In this document: positions 7,770 to 16,132 of the stretch, piece after piece
Layout: every line of letters begins with the position of its first letter
Position numbering within the stretch: position 1 is the first letter of the stretch
Origin: Nocardia brasiliensis ATCC 700358
Lineage (GTDB): Bacteria; Actinomycetota; Actinomycetes; Mycobacteriales; Mycobacteriaceae
Length of the DNA: 64,000 nt
Assembly (NCBI RefSeq): GCF_000250675.2
Contig: NC_018681.1
Span: forward strand, 2,542,001-2,606,000
Direction of reading: 5' to 3'
Position numbers and translations under genes: made by a program
Notes under the pieces: generated by a model
Told to the model about the DNA's origin: nothing
Database searches by the model: none
What the model saw: only the letters and a program-made list of their open reading frames with translations

Positions 7770-9113
7770 ATGGATGTCACACCCGACGTTTCCCGCGCGA
7801 CACTGCGCAAGGTCGTAATCCGACTGGTGCCGTTCCTCGGGCTGCTCTACTTCGTCAACTATCTGGATCGGGTCAATATCGGCTTCGCGGGACCCAGCGG
7901 AATGAAAGCCGACCTCGGGCTCACCGAGACGGCGTTCGGCCTCGCCTCCGGGATCTTCTTCATCGGCTACCTGGTGCTCGAGGTGCCGAGCAACGTGGCG
8001 CTGCACCGCTTCGGCGCGCGCCGCTGGATCGCCCGGATCCTGGCCAGCTGGGGGCTGGTCGCGACCGCGATGGCCTTCGTGCCGAACGAAACCGTCCTGT
8101 ACATCCTGCGTTTCGTGCTCGGCGTCGCGGAAGCGGGCTTCTTCCCCGGCATCCTGCTCTACCTCACCTACTGGTTCCCGCAGAACCAGCGGGCGAAGAT
8201 CGTCGCCCTGTTCATGGTGGCCGTGCCCGTGTCCACCGCGCTGGGTTCCACACTGTCCAGCCTGATCATCCAGTACGGGCACGGGGTGCTCGGGCTGAGC
8301 GGGTGGCGGTTCATGTTCCTCGTCGAAGGACTGCCCGCGATCTTCCTCGCCGTGGTGACCTGGTTCTATCTCACTGACAGCCCCGCCCAGGCGCGCTGGT
8401 TGACCCGCGACGAACGGCAATGGCTCAGCAGCGAACTCGCCGCCGAACAAGCTGCCGTGGAGAAACAAGAACAGTGGACGCTGCGCAAGGCGCTCACCGA
8501 TTCCCGGGTACTCGGGCTCGCGCTCGTCTATGGCGGCATCGTCTACGGCTTGTACGCGCTCGGCTTCTTCCTGCCGACCATCATCAACGGCTTCCAAGAG
8601 CAGTACGGCACGCACTACTCGGTGGTGCAGCGCGGCCTGATCAACGCCGTGCCGTACGTCATCGGCGCGGTGGTGATGGTGCTCTGGAGCAGGCACGGCG
8701 ACCGGACCGGCGAGCGGGCCTGGCATGTCGCGCTGCCCGCCCTGATCGGCGGGCTCGCCATTCCGGTCGCGCTGTATCTCGGCAACCCGTTCGCGGCCAT
8801 GGCCGCGGTGACCGTGTGCGCCGTCGGCGTCCTCGCCGCCCTGCCCACCTTCTGGGCGTTGCCGAGCACCTTCCTGTCCGGTGCGGCCGCCGCCGCGGGC
8901 ATCGCACTGATCAACTCCATCGGCAACATCAGTGGTTTCGCCGCGCCCTACATCACCGGCTGGCTGAAGGATTGGACCGGCACCCAGCGTGCGGGACTTT
9001 GGGTGGTCGGCGCCTGCATGATCGCCTCCGCGGTCGGTGTGCTGTACCTGTGGAAGCGGATCCTTGCGCGCACCCAAGCGGCAGTCGAATCGAAACAGGC
9101 TTTACCCGAATGA
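7770..9113 (+). CDS. MFS transporter, anion:cation symporter (ACS) family
   Basis: A 447-residue inner-membrane permease with about 12 hydrophobic segments in two halves of six. The first helix carries Y-F-V-N-Y-L-D-R-V-N-I-G-F-A, a hallmark of the ACS family (tartrate, hexuronate, phthalate-type organic anion permeases). The central loop between helices 6 and 7 is charged and about 40 residues long. Its substrate cannot be read from sequence. The short downstream gap (10 bp) to the convergent secreted-protein gene leaves little room for a separate terminator. Confidence 0.88.
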   Translation: MDVTPDVSRATLRKVVIRLVPFLGLLYFVNYLDRVNIGFAGPSGMKADLGLTETAFGLASGIFFIGYLVLEVPSNVALHRFGARRWIARILASWGLVATAMAFVPNETVLYILRFVLGVAEAGFFPGILLYLTYWFPQNQRAKIVALFMVAVPVSTALGSTLSSLIIQYGHGVLGLSGWRFMFLVEGLPAIFLAVVTWFYLTDSPAQARWLTRDERQWLSSELAAEQAAVEKQEQWTLRKALTDSRVLGLALVYGGIVYGLYALGFFLPTIINGFQEQYGTHYSVVQRGLINAVPYVIGAVVMVLWSRHGDRTGERAWHVALPALIGGLAIPVALYLGNPFAAMAAVTVCAVGVLAALPTFWALPSTFLSGAAAAAGIALINSIGNISGFAAPYITGWLKDWTGTQRAGLWVVGACMIASAVGVLYLWKRILARTQAAVESKQALPE

Positions 9114-9123
9114 GTTTCGGGCT

Positions 9124-9570
9124 TCAGTAGCCGCTCATGTGGTAGTCGTTGCGGGAAACCCAGAAGTTGTGATCGTGATTGGCGCACTGGTACCCCGCAG
9201 TGCCGTCCCGATCGGCGTAGGCGACACACAGGAAACCCGCGTGCGTGACGCGCTCACCCGGCCGGACGACCCGCTCGTTGCCGGGATATCCGAAACTGGC
9301 ACAGGAATACTGGGCGGACGCCCGACCGGACAGGCCGATCGTGAACACCGGAATCGAAGAATCCCCACAGGGTTTCGGGCCGGGCAGGGTGATGTTCGCC
9401 GCAGTCGGCGCGACCGCGCACTTCACCTCGGCGTCGCCCATGAGGCAGATGACGCTGCGGTCGGCAGTGTTGAAACCGATGGTGTCGGCTGCCGCGATCC
9501 CGGTTGCGGTGAAAGTTGTTGCGATAAAAGCGATTACAATCCGAGTCAGGCGATGTGGACGGAACCCCAT
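9124..9570 (-). CDS. Small secreted protein of unknown function
   Basis: A 148-residue protein with a Sec signal peptide (R-P-H-R-L-T-R then a hydrophobic stretch, cleavage near A-A-A-D at residues 26-29). The mature part has six Cys (C-L-M, K-C-A, P-C-G, S-C-A, L-C-V, Q-C-A), an even number that fits disulphides formed outside the cell, and ends in an aromatic/His-rich tail. A good ribosome site (AAGGAG) precedes the ATG. I recognise no named family; similar short secreted proteins are common in Nocardia and mycobacteria. Confidence 0.75.
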   Translation of the reverse strand: MGFRPHRLTRIVIAFIATTFTATGIAAADTIGFNTADRSVICLMGDAEVKCAVAPTAANITLPGPKPCGDSSIPVFTIGLSGRASAQYSCASFGYPGNERVVRPGERVTHAGFLCVAYADRDGTAGYQCANHDHNFWVSRNDYHMSGY

Positions 9571-9753
9571 GGAAACTCCTTCGGTACTGCACGTCGATCG
9601 CGTGTGAAGCCGCGTGTTCCGCCGTGGCGGGCGTCGATCGAGGATGCCTGGGGTATCGGCTCAGCTGGAAGAGTTCGGTCGGCTGGGTGGACCGAGTCCC
9701 CGGCGGGAGTTCCTCATCGAGGCGGAAGCCGTTGTCGTGCGAGCGGAGCGGTT

Positions 9754-10311
9754 TCAGCGTCGGGGAGTGACGGCCCGCAGGTAGCAGTCGATCGGTCCCT
9801 CGTCCGCGCTTGCGGCGGTGTGGTGGCTGTAGAAGAACCCGGCACGCAGAGCGACCGCCGCGGACGCGTGGTTGTCCGGGTCGACCCGGATCACGGCGTA
9901 AGTGGCGAGGTCGGCGGTCCGTAGATACCGGCACACCAGCTCGACCGCGCGGGTGGCGATGCCTCGCTTGCGCCACTGCGGATATATCCCGTAAGCCAGA
10001 TTCGCTTGGCGCAGAGCCAGATACGGCTCTCTGGTGTGCACGTCCACCGTTCCGGTGAGCGCTCCGCTCGCGATATCCAGCACAGCGAAGGTTCGGCTCG
10101 TTCCGTTCTGCTCCCACTGCTGGATGCACCGATCGATATGTCGCACGACGGTTTCCAAAGTCCCGCGGCCGCCGTTCAGCCACCGTGCCAGCTCGTCGTC
10201 CTCGCCGGCCAGATGCGCCTCGGCATCGGCCATCGTGATCGGGCGAAGTGCGACAACGCCATCGGATAGCAGCACTCGGTCATCTTGCGCATCCCACGGG
10301 TGGTGCGGCAA
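9754..10311 (-). CDS. GNAT family N-acetyltransferase
   Basis: A protein of up to 185 residues with the GNAT acetyl-CoA binding region Q-W-R-K-R-G-I-A-T (Q/R-x-x-G-x-G/A pattern) and the preceding A-Y-G-I-Y-P beta strand, then N-H-A-S-x-x-V-A-L-R-A-G-F, the standard C-terminal motif of RimJ/RimL-type acetyltransferases. The furthest start is TTG at 10311; GTG at 10275 would give 173 residues and still keep the whole domain, so the N-terminus is unsettled. Substrate unknown. Confidence 0.8.
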   Translation of the reverse strand: MPHHPWDAQDDRVLLSDGVVALRPITMADAEAHLAGEDDELARWLNGGRGTLETVVRHIDRCIQQWEQNGTSRTFAVLDIASGALTGTVDVHTREPYLALRQANLAYGIYPQWRKRGIATRAVELVCRYLRTADLATYAVIRVDPDNHASAAVALRAGFFYSHHTAASADEGPIDCYLRAVTPRR

Positions 10312-10482
10312 GTGTTTTGCCGCGCGCCACGAATGTCACCGTTCGCGCCAAGCGGCCGGACCGATGCGAGGTTGTCCGGCGACGACGGTCAGCGGAGTGC
10401 CGGAGGTCAGTGGTCGGTGTCCGCGACAGGCTGTTGGCCCGGTGTGGTTGTTCCGGCGGCAACCGTCACGGAGTGTCGGCGG

Positions 10483-11490
10483 TCAGTGTTCGGTGCAGCA
10501 GGTGGTTTCGATGGGGTGGGACGGGGTGGGGCAGCAGGTTTGGCCGTGCCAGGCGTTGCGGCCTTCGCGGACGGCGATGGCGGCGATGGCGAGGGCGGCG
10601 AGCGGGTCGGCCCAGGACCAGCCGAAGAGGGCGTTGAGGAGGAGGCCGACGAGGAGGACGGCCGACAGGTAGGTGCAGAGCAGGGTCTGTTTGGAATCGG
10701 CCACGGCAGAAGCGGATCCGAGTTCGCGGCCGGCGCGGCGCTGCAGCCAGGACAGCACCGGCATGACCAGCAGACTGGCCGCGGCCAAGCCGATGCCGAT
10801 CGGGGAGTGTTGCGCTTCGCCGACGCCGAGCAGTGCGCGGACGGCATCGACGGTGACATAGGCGGCCAGGGCGAAGAAGGAGAACGCGATGATGCGCAGC
10901 GCCACCTTCTCCCGCCTTTCCGGATCCCGTCCCGCGAACTGCCACGCGACCGCCGCCGCCGAAGACACCTCGATCACCGAGTCCAACCCGAACCCGATCA
11001 AAGCCGTCGACGAAACCCGAGCGCCCTCGCTCAACGCGACAATCGCTTCGATCACGTTGTAGGTGATCGTCGCGGCGACGAACCATCGGATGCGTCGGGA
11101 CAGTATGGCTCGCCTGGCGGGGGCTAGGGGCGTGGCGCCGTGTATCAGGTCGATCGCGCTGGCGGTGTGCGCATCGGGCAGGGAAAGGGTTTCGCTGCCT
11201 GTGCCGTCGAATTGCCCGGTCTCGATGCGGATGCCCGCGTCGTCGCGCGTCGGTGCGGATGTGGAGGGTGCGGCTGCGGATGCGGAGCTGGAAGGTGCGG
11301 AGGCGGCGGGCGCGGAGGTGGAGGGTGCGGGTGCGGGTGCGGCGGGTGTAGGTGCGGATGCGGAGCTGGATGCAATCTTGCTCGGGTGCGTAGAAAGCGG
11401 AATCGGCTCCGGCAGTGCGGAATTCGCTCGCGGCGTAGCCGGCGGCACGGATGCCGCACGCTGCGCGGGCATGCCCTGTGGTGTGGACAT
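10483..11490 (-). CDS. CDF-like cation transporter with Cys-rich tail
   Basis: A 335-residue membrane protein. The first 60-70 residues are a low-complexity Ala/Pro/Ser linker (repeats of A-P-A-P-S-T-S-A-P). After it come about six hydrophobic segments with V-S-S-T-A-L-I-G-F-G-L-D-S-V-I-E, typical of the cation efflux superfamily (the G-x-D-S/H-x-x-x-E/D site binds metal in helix 2), and A-D-S-K-Q-T near helix 5. It ends in C-C-P-T-P-S-H-P...C-C-T-E-H, a likely metal-binding tail. ATG 11490 overlaps the stop of the ArsR-type gene (TGATG), so the two are translated together. Probable role: export of a soft metal such as Cd, Pb or Zn. Confidence 0.82.
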   Translation of the reverse strand: MSTPQGMPAQRAASVPPATPRANSALPEPIPLSTHPSKIASSSASAPTPAAPAPAPSTSAPAASAPSSSASAAAPSTSAPTRDDAGIRIETGQFDGTGSETLSLPDAHTASAIDLIHGATPLAPARRAILSRRIRWFVAATITYNVIEAIVALSEGARVSSTALIGFGLDSVIEVSSAAAVAWQFAGRDPERREKVALRIIAFSFFALAAYVTVDAVRALLGVGEAQHSPIGIGLAAASLLVMPVLSWLQRRAGRELGSASAVADSKQTLLCTYLSAVLLVGLLLNALFGWSWADPLAALAIAAIAVREGRNAWHGQTCCPTPSHPIETTCCTEH

Positions 11491-11819
11491 CAGCAGCACC
11501 CTTGTTCGTCAGCGGTAGGGCAGCAGGCGGGGTCGACGGCCAGGACCAAGCCGAGGAGGTCGCCGAGGGCGTGGCCGATGCGGGCGTCGGCGAGTTCGTA
11601 GCGGCTGCGGCGGCCCTCCGGAATCGCGACGACGAGTCCGCAACCTCGAAGGCAGGCAAGGTGATTGGACAGTATCTGCCGTGATACGCCGATCTGCTCG
11701 GCCAATTCGGACGGGTAGCTCGCACCGACCCGCAAACTCAACAGAATCCGAGTCCGCGTCGGATCGGACAACGCGTGCCCGAACCGAGCCAGCGCGTCAC
11801 TGTGCTGCAAAGTCTCCAC
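11490..11819 (-). CDS. ArsR-family metal sensor, CmtR-like
   Basis: A 109-residue winged-helix repressor starting at GTG 11819. The recognition helix region reads N-H-L-A-C-L-R-G-C-G-L-V-V-A, with the Cys pair spaced as in mycobacterial CmtR, where two Cys of this helix plus a C-terminal Cys bind Cd(II) or Pb(II). Here the C-terminus carries D-P-A-C-C followed by G-C-C, providing four candidate third ligands. It should repress its own operon with the downstream transporter until metal binds. In M. tuberculosis the CmtR target is a P-type ATPase; pairing with a CDF-like protein is a difference. Confidence 0.87.
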   Translation of the reverse strand: METLQHSDALARFGHALSDPTRTRILLSLRVGASYPSELAEQIGVSRQILSNHLACLRGCGLVVAIPEGRRSRYELADARIGHALGDLLGLVLAVDPACCPTADEQGCC

Positions 11820-11855
11820 TCGATAGATAGTACAGATTTAGATGTATTCATAAAA
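11820..11855 (-). promoter_or_regulatory. Candidate operator/promoter of the metal sensor operon
   Basis: An unusually AT-rich patch for this genome directly upstream of the ArsR-type gene. It contains an imperfect dyad (ATAGTAC and GTATTCAT flanking AGATTTAGAT), the expected place for a CmtR-like repressor to bind. Based on composition and position only. Confidence 0.4.
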
Positions 11856-12025
11856 CTCTGAACAATCGGGTAGCGGTTGTCTGGTCGCGAGACAGTCAGC
11901 AGAACTCGTCGAGCATGACGACCGCAGCTGAGCGGTGGTGCGAGTTTGCCGGCGCGCTCCTCGAAACCTGCGCGCCTTGATGGTGCGTCGAGCCCACCCG
12001 GCCCACAGTCGGCAGCAAACCGTAA

Positions 12026-13549
12026 GTGGACGCCGCCGCGCCAGCTGCGCGCCCACGACCGGTTTGCCGCGTTCGCGGCCCGGGCCGAGCGGTCGACGCA
12101 CAGAGCTTCCATACGGTTCACAGCAGTTGTATGCCCTGTGAGGTGTGTGAACGGTCTGTGGGTGGCGGGTCGGGTAGTGGAGTACTCGTGAGATCCGGTG
12201 GCGACGGAGCAAAATCGGGGCTCCGAAGAGTGGGGAAGCAACGAGGGGGTCAGGTGGCCGGATCGGATCGAGCGTTGCAGTCGACTGCCAAGCCGCAGGG
12301 ATGCCGATGGGATGGGCGGGCAGAGGAAAGCCGACCGGATATGTGCGCGCCAGGTCGCCAGTCGGGCCGGTGTGCGGAGGTCTGCGAGTCGGATGTGTGC
12401 GTGCCCGGATACCAGTCGGCAGGCGTGCATGGATGCCGATCTGATGGGCCTGTGGAAAAGCGCCGATCAGACGGCAGTGCACGGGGGTGCCGTTCCGATG
12501 ACAGGCTCGGGTGCCGCTCGGGCGGCCGTCCGCAGAGCCGATCGCGTGCGCTCGCGCCGGGAAACTGGTCGGGTGAGCGTGTGGAAGGGGGACGGTCGGG
12601 TTGCGTGCAGGAGATCCCATCAGCCGGGCAGGATGGCCGACCGGATAGGCGTGCGCAAGGTTGCCAGTCGAGTGAGAGTGCGGGAGGGCGCGGGGCAGGC
12701 CTCGCACCGCGGTGCGATACGGATGGGCGGGTGAGCGGCGCGGGCAGGCAGACTCTGGGGTGCCGGCCGACTGGCCGGGTGCAGGGTGGCGCCGGGGCGA
12801 TGCGGTCCGAGTCGCGGGTGGGGTGTGGGGCGGAAGGGCATCCTGTGTCTCTGTTGTCCGCCAAGGAGTTTGCGCAGAAGCGTGGTGCGGACAAGCGTCG
12901 GTCGGATAGGCCGGTGGATGAGTCCGGCGCGGATGGGCAGATCGCAGAGTGCCAGCCAACTGGGCGGGCGCAGGGTGGGGCCGGGGCGATGCGGTCCGAG
13001 TCGCGGGTGGGGTGTGGCGCGGACGCGGGCCCGGTGTCTCTGTTGCCCGCCAAGGAGTTTGCGCAGAAGCGCGGCGCGGACAAGCGTCGGTCGGATGGGC
13101 CCAAGGATGAGTCCGGCGCGGATAGGCAGGTCGCAGGGTGTCGGCCGAGTGGGCGGGCGCAGGGTGGGGCCGGGGCCATGCGGTCCAAGTCGCGGGCGGG
13201 GTGTGGGACGGACCCGGATCCGGAAGCGGTGTTGTCCGCCAAGGAGTTTGCGCGGTGGGTGGTTCGGTTGGTTCTGGAGGTTCTGGACCATCGGCGGCTG
13301 GTCACGCACATGGCGTCGGTGGCCGACGCCCGCATCGTCGCCGCGCTGCGCACGATGGTGAACACCGACGTGATTCCGGGCAGGGGTCTGGGTGTCGCGG
13401 TGCCGGGCCGGGTAACCGTGCGCATGGTCGACGCCAAAACCGCTGAGGTCTGCGCGGGATACGACCGGGGCCCAAGGCATTTCGCCCTGGCCGCCCGCAT
13501 CACCCGAACCCGCGGCCAGTGGCGCCTGACTGCACTGCGCGTGCGGTGA
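12026..13549 (+). CDS. Rv3235-family protein with repeat-expanded N-terminal half
   Basis: The last ~100 codons (from about 13228) encode a domain that resembles the Rv3235 family: F-A-R-W-V-V-R-L-V-L-E-V-L-D-H-R-R-L, R-I-V-A-A-L-R-T-M-V, G-R-V-T-V-R-M, then G-Q-W-R-L at the end. The function of that family is unknown to me. Upstream the same frame stays open for some 400 codons but is Arg/Gly/Ser/Cys-rich and repetitive, with three 189-bp tandem units (12782-13240) each containing a decayed copy of the domain's S-A-K-E-F-A entry. The true start is uncertain; 12026 is only the furthest ATG, and an internal start near 12801 is possible. Confidence 0.5.
   Translation: MDAAAPAARPRPVCRVRGPGRAVDAQSFHTVHSSCMPCEVCERSVGGGSGSGVLVRSGGDGAKSGLRRVGKQRGGQVAGSDRALQSTAKPQGCRWDGRAEESRPDMCAPGRQSGRCAEVCESDVCVPGYQSAGVHGCRSDGPVEKRRSDGSARGCRSDDRLGCRSGGRPQSRSRALAPGNWSGERVEGGRSGCVQEIPSAGQDGRPDRRAQGCQSSESAGGRGAGLAPRCDTDGRVSGAGRQTLGCRPTGRVQGGAGAMRSESRVGCGAEGHPVSLLSAKEFAQKRGADKRRSDRPVDESGADGQIAECQPTGRAQGGAGAMRSESRVGCGADAGPVSLLPAKEFAQKRGADKRRSDGPKDESGADRQVAGCRPSGRAQGGAGAMRSKSRAGCGTDPDPEAVLSAKEFARWVVRLVLEVLDHRRLVTHMASVADARIVAALRTMVNTDVIPGRGLGVAVPGRVTVRMVDAKTAEVCAGYDRGPRHFALAARITRTRGQWRLTALRVR
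12275..12770. repeat. Degenerate GATGG/CGGAT-rich repetitive stretch
   Basis: Irregular recurrences of GCCGATCTGATGGG-like and CAGTCGGG-like strings at 25-50 bp spacing. Both strands remain open over several hundred bases, and each translation is itself repetitive, which points to a decayed minisatellite and not to two overlapping genes. Confidence 0.55.
12782..13245 (+). repeat. 189-bp tandem repeat (63 codons), about 2.5 units
   Basis: The string CAGGGTGG starts units at 12782, 12971 and 13160, exactly 189 bp apart, and GCCAAGGAGTTTGCGC recurs at matching positions. The units keep the reading frame. The last unit merges with the start of the Rv3235-like domain, so the array arose by duplicating the front edge of that domain. 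Confidence 0.9.
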
Positions 13550-13629
13550 TCCAGCAGGCCCGCACCATGTCTACGGTGGCGCCAGCTCCGGCGTGCTGAG
13601 AACGTTGCGGAGTCGTAGAAGGGTGCGGC

Positions 13630-13788
13630 TTGGGAGCTGGGGGAGGCCTGAGCGTCGCGGTGCTGGGCCGGGTAACTGTGCCGATGTTCGACGCCAACAG
13701 TGCCGAGGTCTGCGCGGAAGGGGACCGGGGTTCAAGGGATTTCGTCCTGGCGGCCCGCATCATCCGAGCCCAGGGCCAATGGCAACTA
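13630..13788 (+). pseudogene. Truncated duplicate of the Rv3235-like C-terminus
   Basis: Fifty-three codons here match the end of the preceding gene residue by residue (L-S-V-A-V-L-G-R-V-T-V against L-G-V-A-V-P-G-R-V-T-V; A-E-V-C-A-E-G-D-R-G against A-E-V-C-A-G-Y-D-R-G; A-A-R-I-I-R-A-Q-G-Q-W-Q-L against A-A-R-I-T-R-T-R-G-Q-W-R-L). The N-terminal half of the domain is missing and the frame runs past the normal stop into unrelated sequence. It is a partial tandem duplication of the gene's 3' end. Confidence 0.85.
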
Positions 13789-13839
13789 GGAACACCGGTC
13801 GTGCTTGTGCCGCGGCAGCCCATCGCATCGTTGTGCTCG

Positions 13840-14125
13840 GGCTCGCGGAGGTTCGGATTCCGGCGCGAGTCGATTCTCGCAGCTGTGCATGTGATGCCGA
13901 CCCGCGTCGCGTCGGCTGGCTGTGCTCGCGCTGCCGCAACGCTCGTGAAATACCTGACAGCCTATGCGTGCTCGGGGGCGTCGCCGGCGTGCAGGATTTG
14001 TGTGCTCGACCCACGGGGTTCAGATTCCGGCGCGAAGTGGTGCTCGTGGTGGCGCGTCTCGTGACCGGTGTGCGTCGCGTCGGCTGCCTGGAGGCGTCAC
14101 GCCGCAACGCTCGAGGTCCGGCAGT
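13840..14125. repeat. Imperfect direct repeat of about 175 bp
   Basis: GTTCGGATTCCGGCGCGAGT (about 13850) and GTTCAGATTCCGGCGCGAAG (about 14020) each lead, after similar spacing, into CGTCGCGTCGGCTG and then GCCGCAACGCTCG. No coding function is seen between the pseudogene and the lipA terminator. Confidence 0.65.
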
Positions 14126-14188
14126 TGCGCGTCGGTGGAGGTCGCGGTGCGCCCATCCGCGGGGCGGACGGCGACGCGCATGGAAACG

Positions 14189-14217
14189 GGCCCGCACCTG
14201 TAGGACAGATGCGGGCC
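14189..14217 (-). terminator. lipA terminator hairpin
   Basis: GGCCCGCACCTGT (14189-14201) pairs with ACAGATGCGGGCC (14205-14217) with one wobble position and a 3-nt loop, 12 nt after the lipA stop. A strong GC stem without a T run, typical of actinobacteria. Confidence 0.8.
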
Positions 14218-14229
14218 GGGGCTACTGAA

Positions 14230-15246
14230 TCAGCTGCCGAAGCGCGCCAGGACGGACGACGCTTCCTGCGATGCGGAGCCTTCTTGGGCGAGATGCGCCA
14301 TGGTGGGGGCGATCTCGCGGCCGTGGTGCGCCATCGCCTGGGCGTAGAGCCGGCCCGCGCGGTAGGAGGAGCGGACCAGCGGTCCGGCCATCACGCCCGC
14401 GAAACCGATCTCCTCGGCCATCTTGGAATGGTCGACGAATTCTTGCGGCTTGACCCAGCGGTCGACGGGGTGGTGCCGCGGCGAGGGACGCAGGTACTGG
14501 GTGATGGTGAGGATGTCGCAGCCCGCCTCGTGCAGGTCGCGCATCGCCTGGGTGACCTCTTCCGGGGTCTCGCCCATGCCGAGGATCAGGTTGGACTTGG
14601 TGACCAGCCCGGCCTCGCGCGCGGCGGTGAGCACCGAGAGCGACCGCTCGTAGCGGAAGGCGGGACGGATCCGCTTGAAGATGCGCGGCACCGTTTCCAG
14701 GTTGTGCGCCAGCACCTCGGGGCGCGAAGCGAACACCTCGTCCAACTGCTCGGGCACGGCGTTGAAGTCGGGGATGAGCAGTTCGACACCGGTGTTCGGG
14801 TTCAAAGCCTTGATGGCCCGCACGGTTTCGGCGTAGAGCCAGGCGCCGCCGTCGGCGAGGTCGTCGCGCGCGACACCGGTGATGGTCGAGTAGCGCAGGC
14901 CCATCGCCTGCACGCTCTCGGCGACCCGGCGCGGCTCGTCCCGGTCGAGTGCGGCGGGTTTGCCGGTGTCGATCTGGCAGAAGTCGCAGCGCCGGGTGCA
15001 CTGCTCGCCGCCGATCAGGAAGGTGGCCTCGCGGTCTTCCCAGCATTCGAAGATGTTGGGACAGCCCGCTTCCTCACAGACCGTGTGCAGGCCTTCGCGT
15101 TTGACCAGACCTTTGAGCTCGGAATACTCCGGGCCCATCTTCGCCTTGGTCCGAATCCACTGAGGCTTGCGCTCGATCGGGGTCTCCGCGTTGCGCGCCT
15201 CGATGCGTAGCAGTTTGCGTCCTGCCGGTGCTGAAGCTGAGGTCAC
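14230..15246 (-). CDS. lipA: Lipoyl synthase
   Basis: A 338-residue radical-SAM enzyme that inserts two sulphurs into octanoyl groups carried on lipoyl domains. The auxiliary cluster ligands C-E-E-A-G-C-P-N-I-F-E-C and the SAM cluster motif C-T-R-R-C-D-F-C are both intact, as is the late R-S-S-Y-R-A-G segment that supplies the Ser ligand. It begins at GTG 15246 with a -10 element 7 nt upstream. It follows lipB on the same strand (75-bp gap), and its substrate protein, the E2 subunit DlaT, is encoded three genes further up, so the lipoate pathway and its target are clustered. Confidence 0.97.
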   Translation of the reverse strand: MTSASAPAGRKLLRIEARNAETPIERKPQWIRTKAKMGPEYSELKGLVKREGLHTVCEEAGCPNIFECWEDREATFLIGGEQCTRRCDFCQIDTGKPAALDRDEPRRVAESVQAMGLRYSTITGVARDDLADGGAWLYAETVRAIKALNPNTGVELLIPDFNAVPEQLDEVFASRPEVLAHNLETVPRIFKRIRPAFRYERSLSVLTAAREAGLVTKSNLILGMGETPEEVTQAMRDLHEAGCDILTITQYLRPSPRHHPVDRWVKPQEFVDHSKMAEEIGFAGVMAGPLVRSSYRAGRLYAQAMAHHGREIAPTMAHLAQEGSASQEASSVLARFGS

Positions 15247-15253
15247 TTGATCG

Positions 15254-15259
15254 ACACTA
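15254..15259 (-). promoter_or_regulatory. -10 element for leaderless lipA transcript
   Basis: TAGTGT on the minus strand, 7 nt before the GTG start. Although lipB lies upstream on the same strand, this would give lipA its own transcript. Confidence 0.55.
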
Positions 15260-15321
15260 CGCCTACCGGCCCGGCCGCTCGCGACCCCTCCGGTGGGTGT
15301 GACGTGTGCGATAACCGGCGC

Positions 15322-16020
15322 TCAGCGGATGTCGTGCGCGGTTACCGGGAGTTCGCCGTTCAACGCCCTGGTGATGGCGTCGGCGACGAGCGGTTTGACC
15401 TCGGCGACGGTGACTTCCCGGGCGAGCTCGCGGCTGAGCGTGGTGACGCCGGCGTCGCGGATACCGCAGGCGACGATCGCCTGGAAGCCGTCCATGGCGG
15501 AGTTGCAGTTCAGCGAGATGCCGTGCAGGGCGACGCCGCGCTGCACCCGCACCCCGATCGCGGCGATCTTGCGTTCGGCGAACACGTCGGTGGCGGGCAG
15601 CCACACGCCGGACCGTCCTTCGACCCGGCCGCAGGTGAGTCCCATGCCGGTGCAGACGGTGATGAGCGCTTCTTCGAGGCGGCGCACGTAATGGACGACG
15701 TCGACCGGTTCGGCGAGCCGCACGATCGGATAGCCGACCAGTTGTCCCGGGCCGTGCCAGGTGATCTTGCCGCCGCGATCCACCTCGACCACCGGGCTGC
15801 CGTCGATCGGCAGATCCTCGGCCTCGGTCCGGCGACCGGCGGTGTAGACGGAGGGGTGCTCGAGCAGCAGCAGGTGATCGGACCCGAGGCCCTCGGCCCG
15901 CTCTGCCGCGAGTTTGCGTTGCAGCTCCCAGGCGTCGTGGTAGTCGATGAGTCCGAGATCCTCGACCACGATCGGGGTCGTATCGAATCTAGCGGACCAC
16001 GTGGTGCGCGTGTCGTTCAC
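15322..16020 (-). CDS. lipB: Lipoyl(octanoyl) transferase
   Basis: A 232-residue transferase that moves octanoate from acyl carrier protein to lipoyl domains, the step before LipA. The catalytic Lys is in K-I-A-A-I-G-V-R-V and the catalytic Cys in I-V-A-C-G-I-R-D; R-G-G-K-I-T-W-H-G-P-G-Q-L-V-G-Y is the conserved acyl-binding stretch, and Y-T-A-G-R-R precedes it. It starts at GTG 16020, with a -10 element 7 nt upstream and no ribosome site. Confidence 0.96.
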   Translation of the reverse strand: MNDTRTTWSARFDTTPIVVEDLGLIDYHDAWELQRKLAAERAEGLGSDHLLLLEHPSVYTAGRRTEAEDLPIDGSPVVEVDRGGKITWHGPGQLVGYPIVRLAEPVDVVHYVRRLEEALITVCTGMGLTCGRVEGRSGVWLPATDVFAERKIAAIGVRVQRGVALHGISLNCNSAMDGFQAIVACGIRDAGVTTLSRELAREVTVAEVKPLVADAITRALNGELPVTAHDIR

Positions 16021-16027
16021 AACCCTG

Positions 16028-16033
16028 ACGGTA
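16028..16033 (-). promoter_or_regulatory. -10 element for leaderless lipB transcript
   Basis: TACCGT on the minus strand, 7 nt before the GTG start. Confidence 0.55.
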
Positions 16034-16132
16034 CGCCGGAGCCTTTACGGCTTTCCACCAGTGCCCTGTGCTGCTCACCACACGAGGGGAACCGGGCCGG
16101 GTGGGCGATTGCCGCCAGTTCCCGGATCGTGG

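Noticed and set aside
11838..12959. A 373-codon minus-strand frame full of His/Pro/Thr repeats
   Set aside because: It mirrors the decayed repeat region; both strands are open and repetitive, and no start signal or family is recognised.
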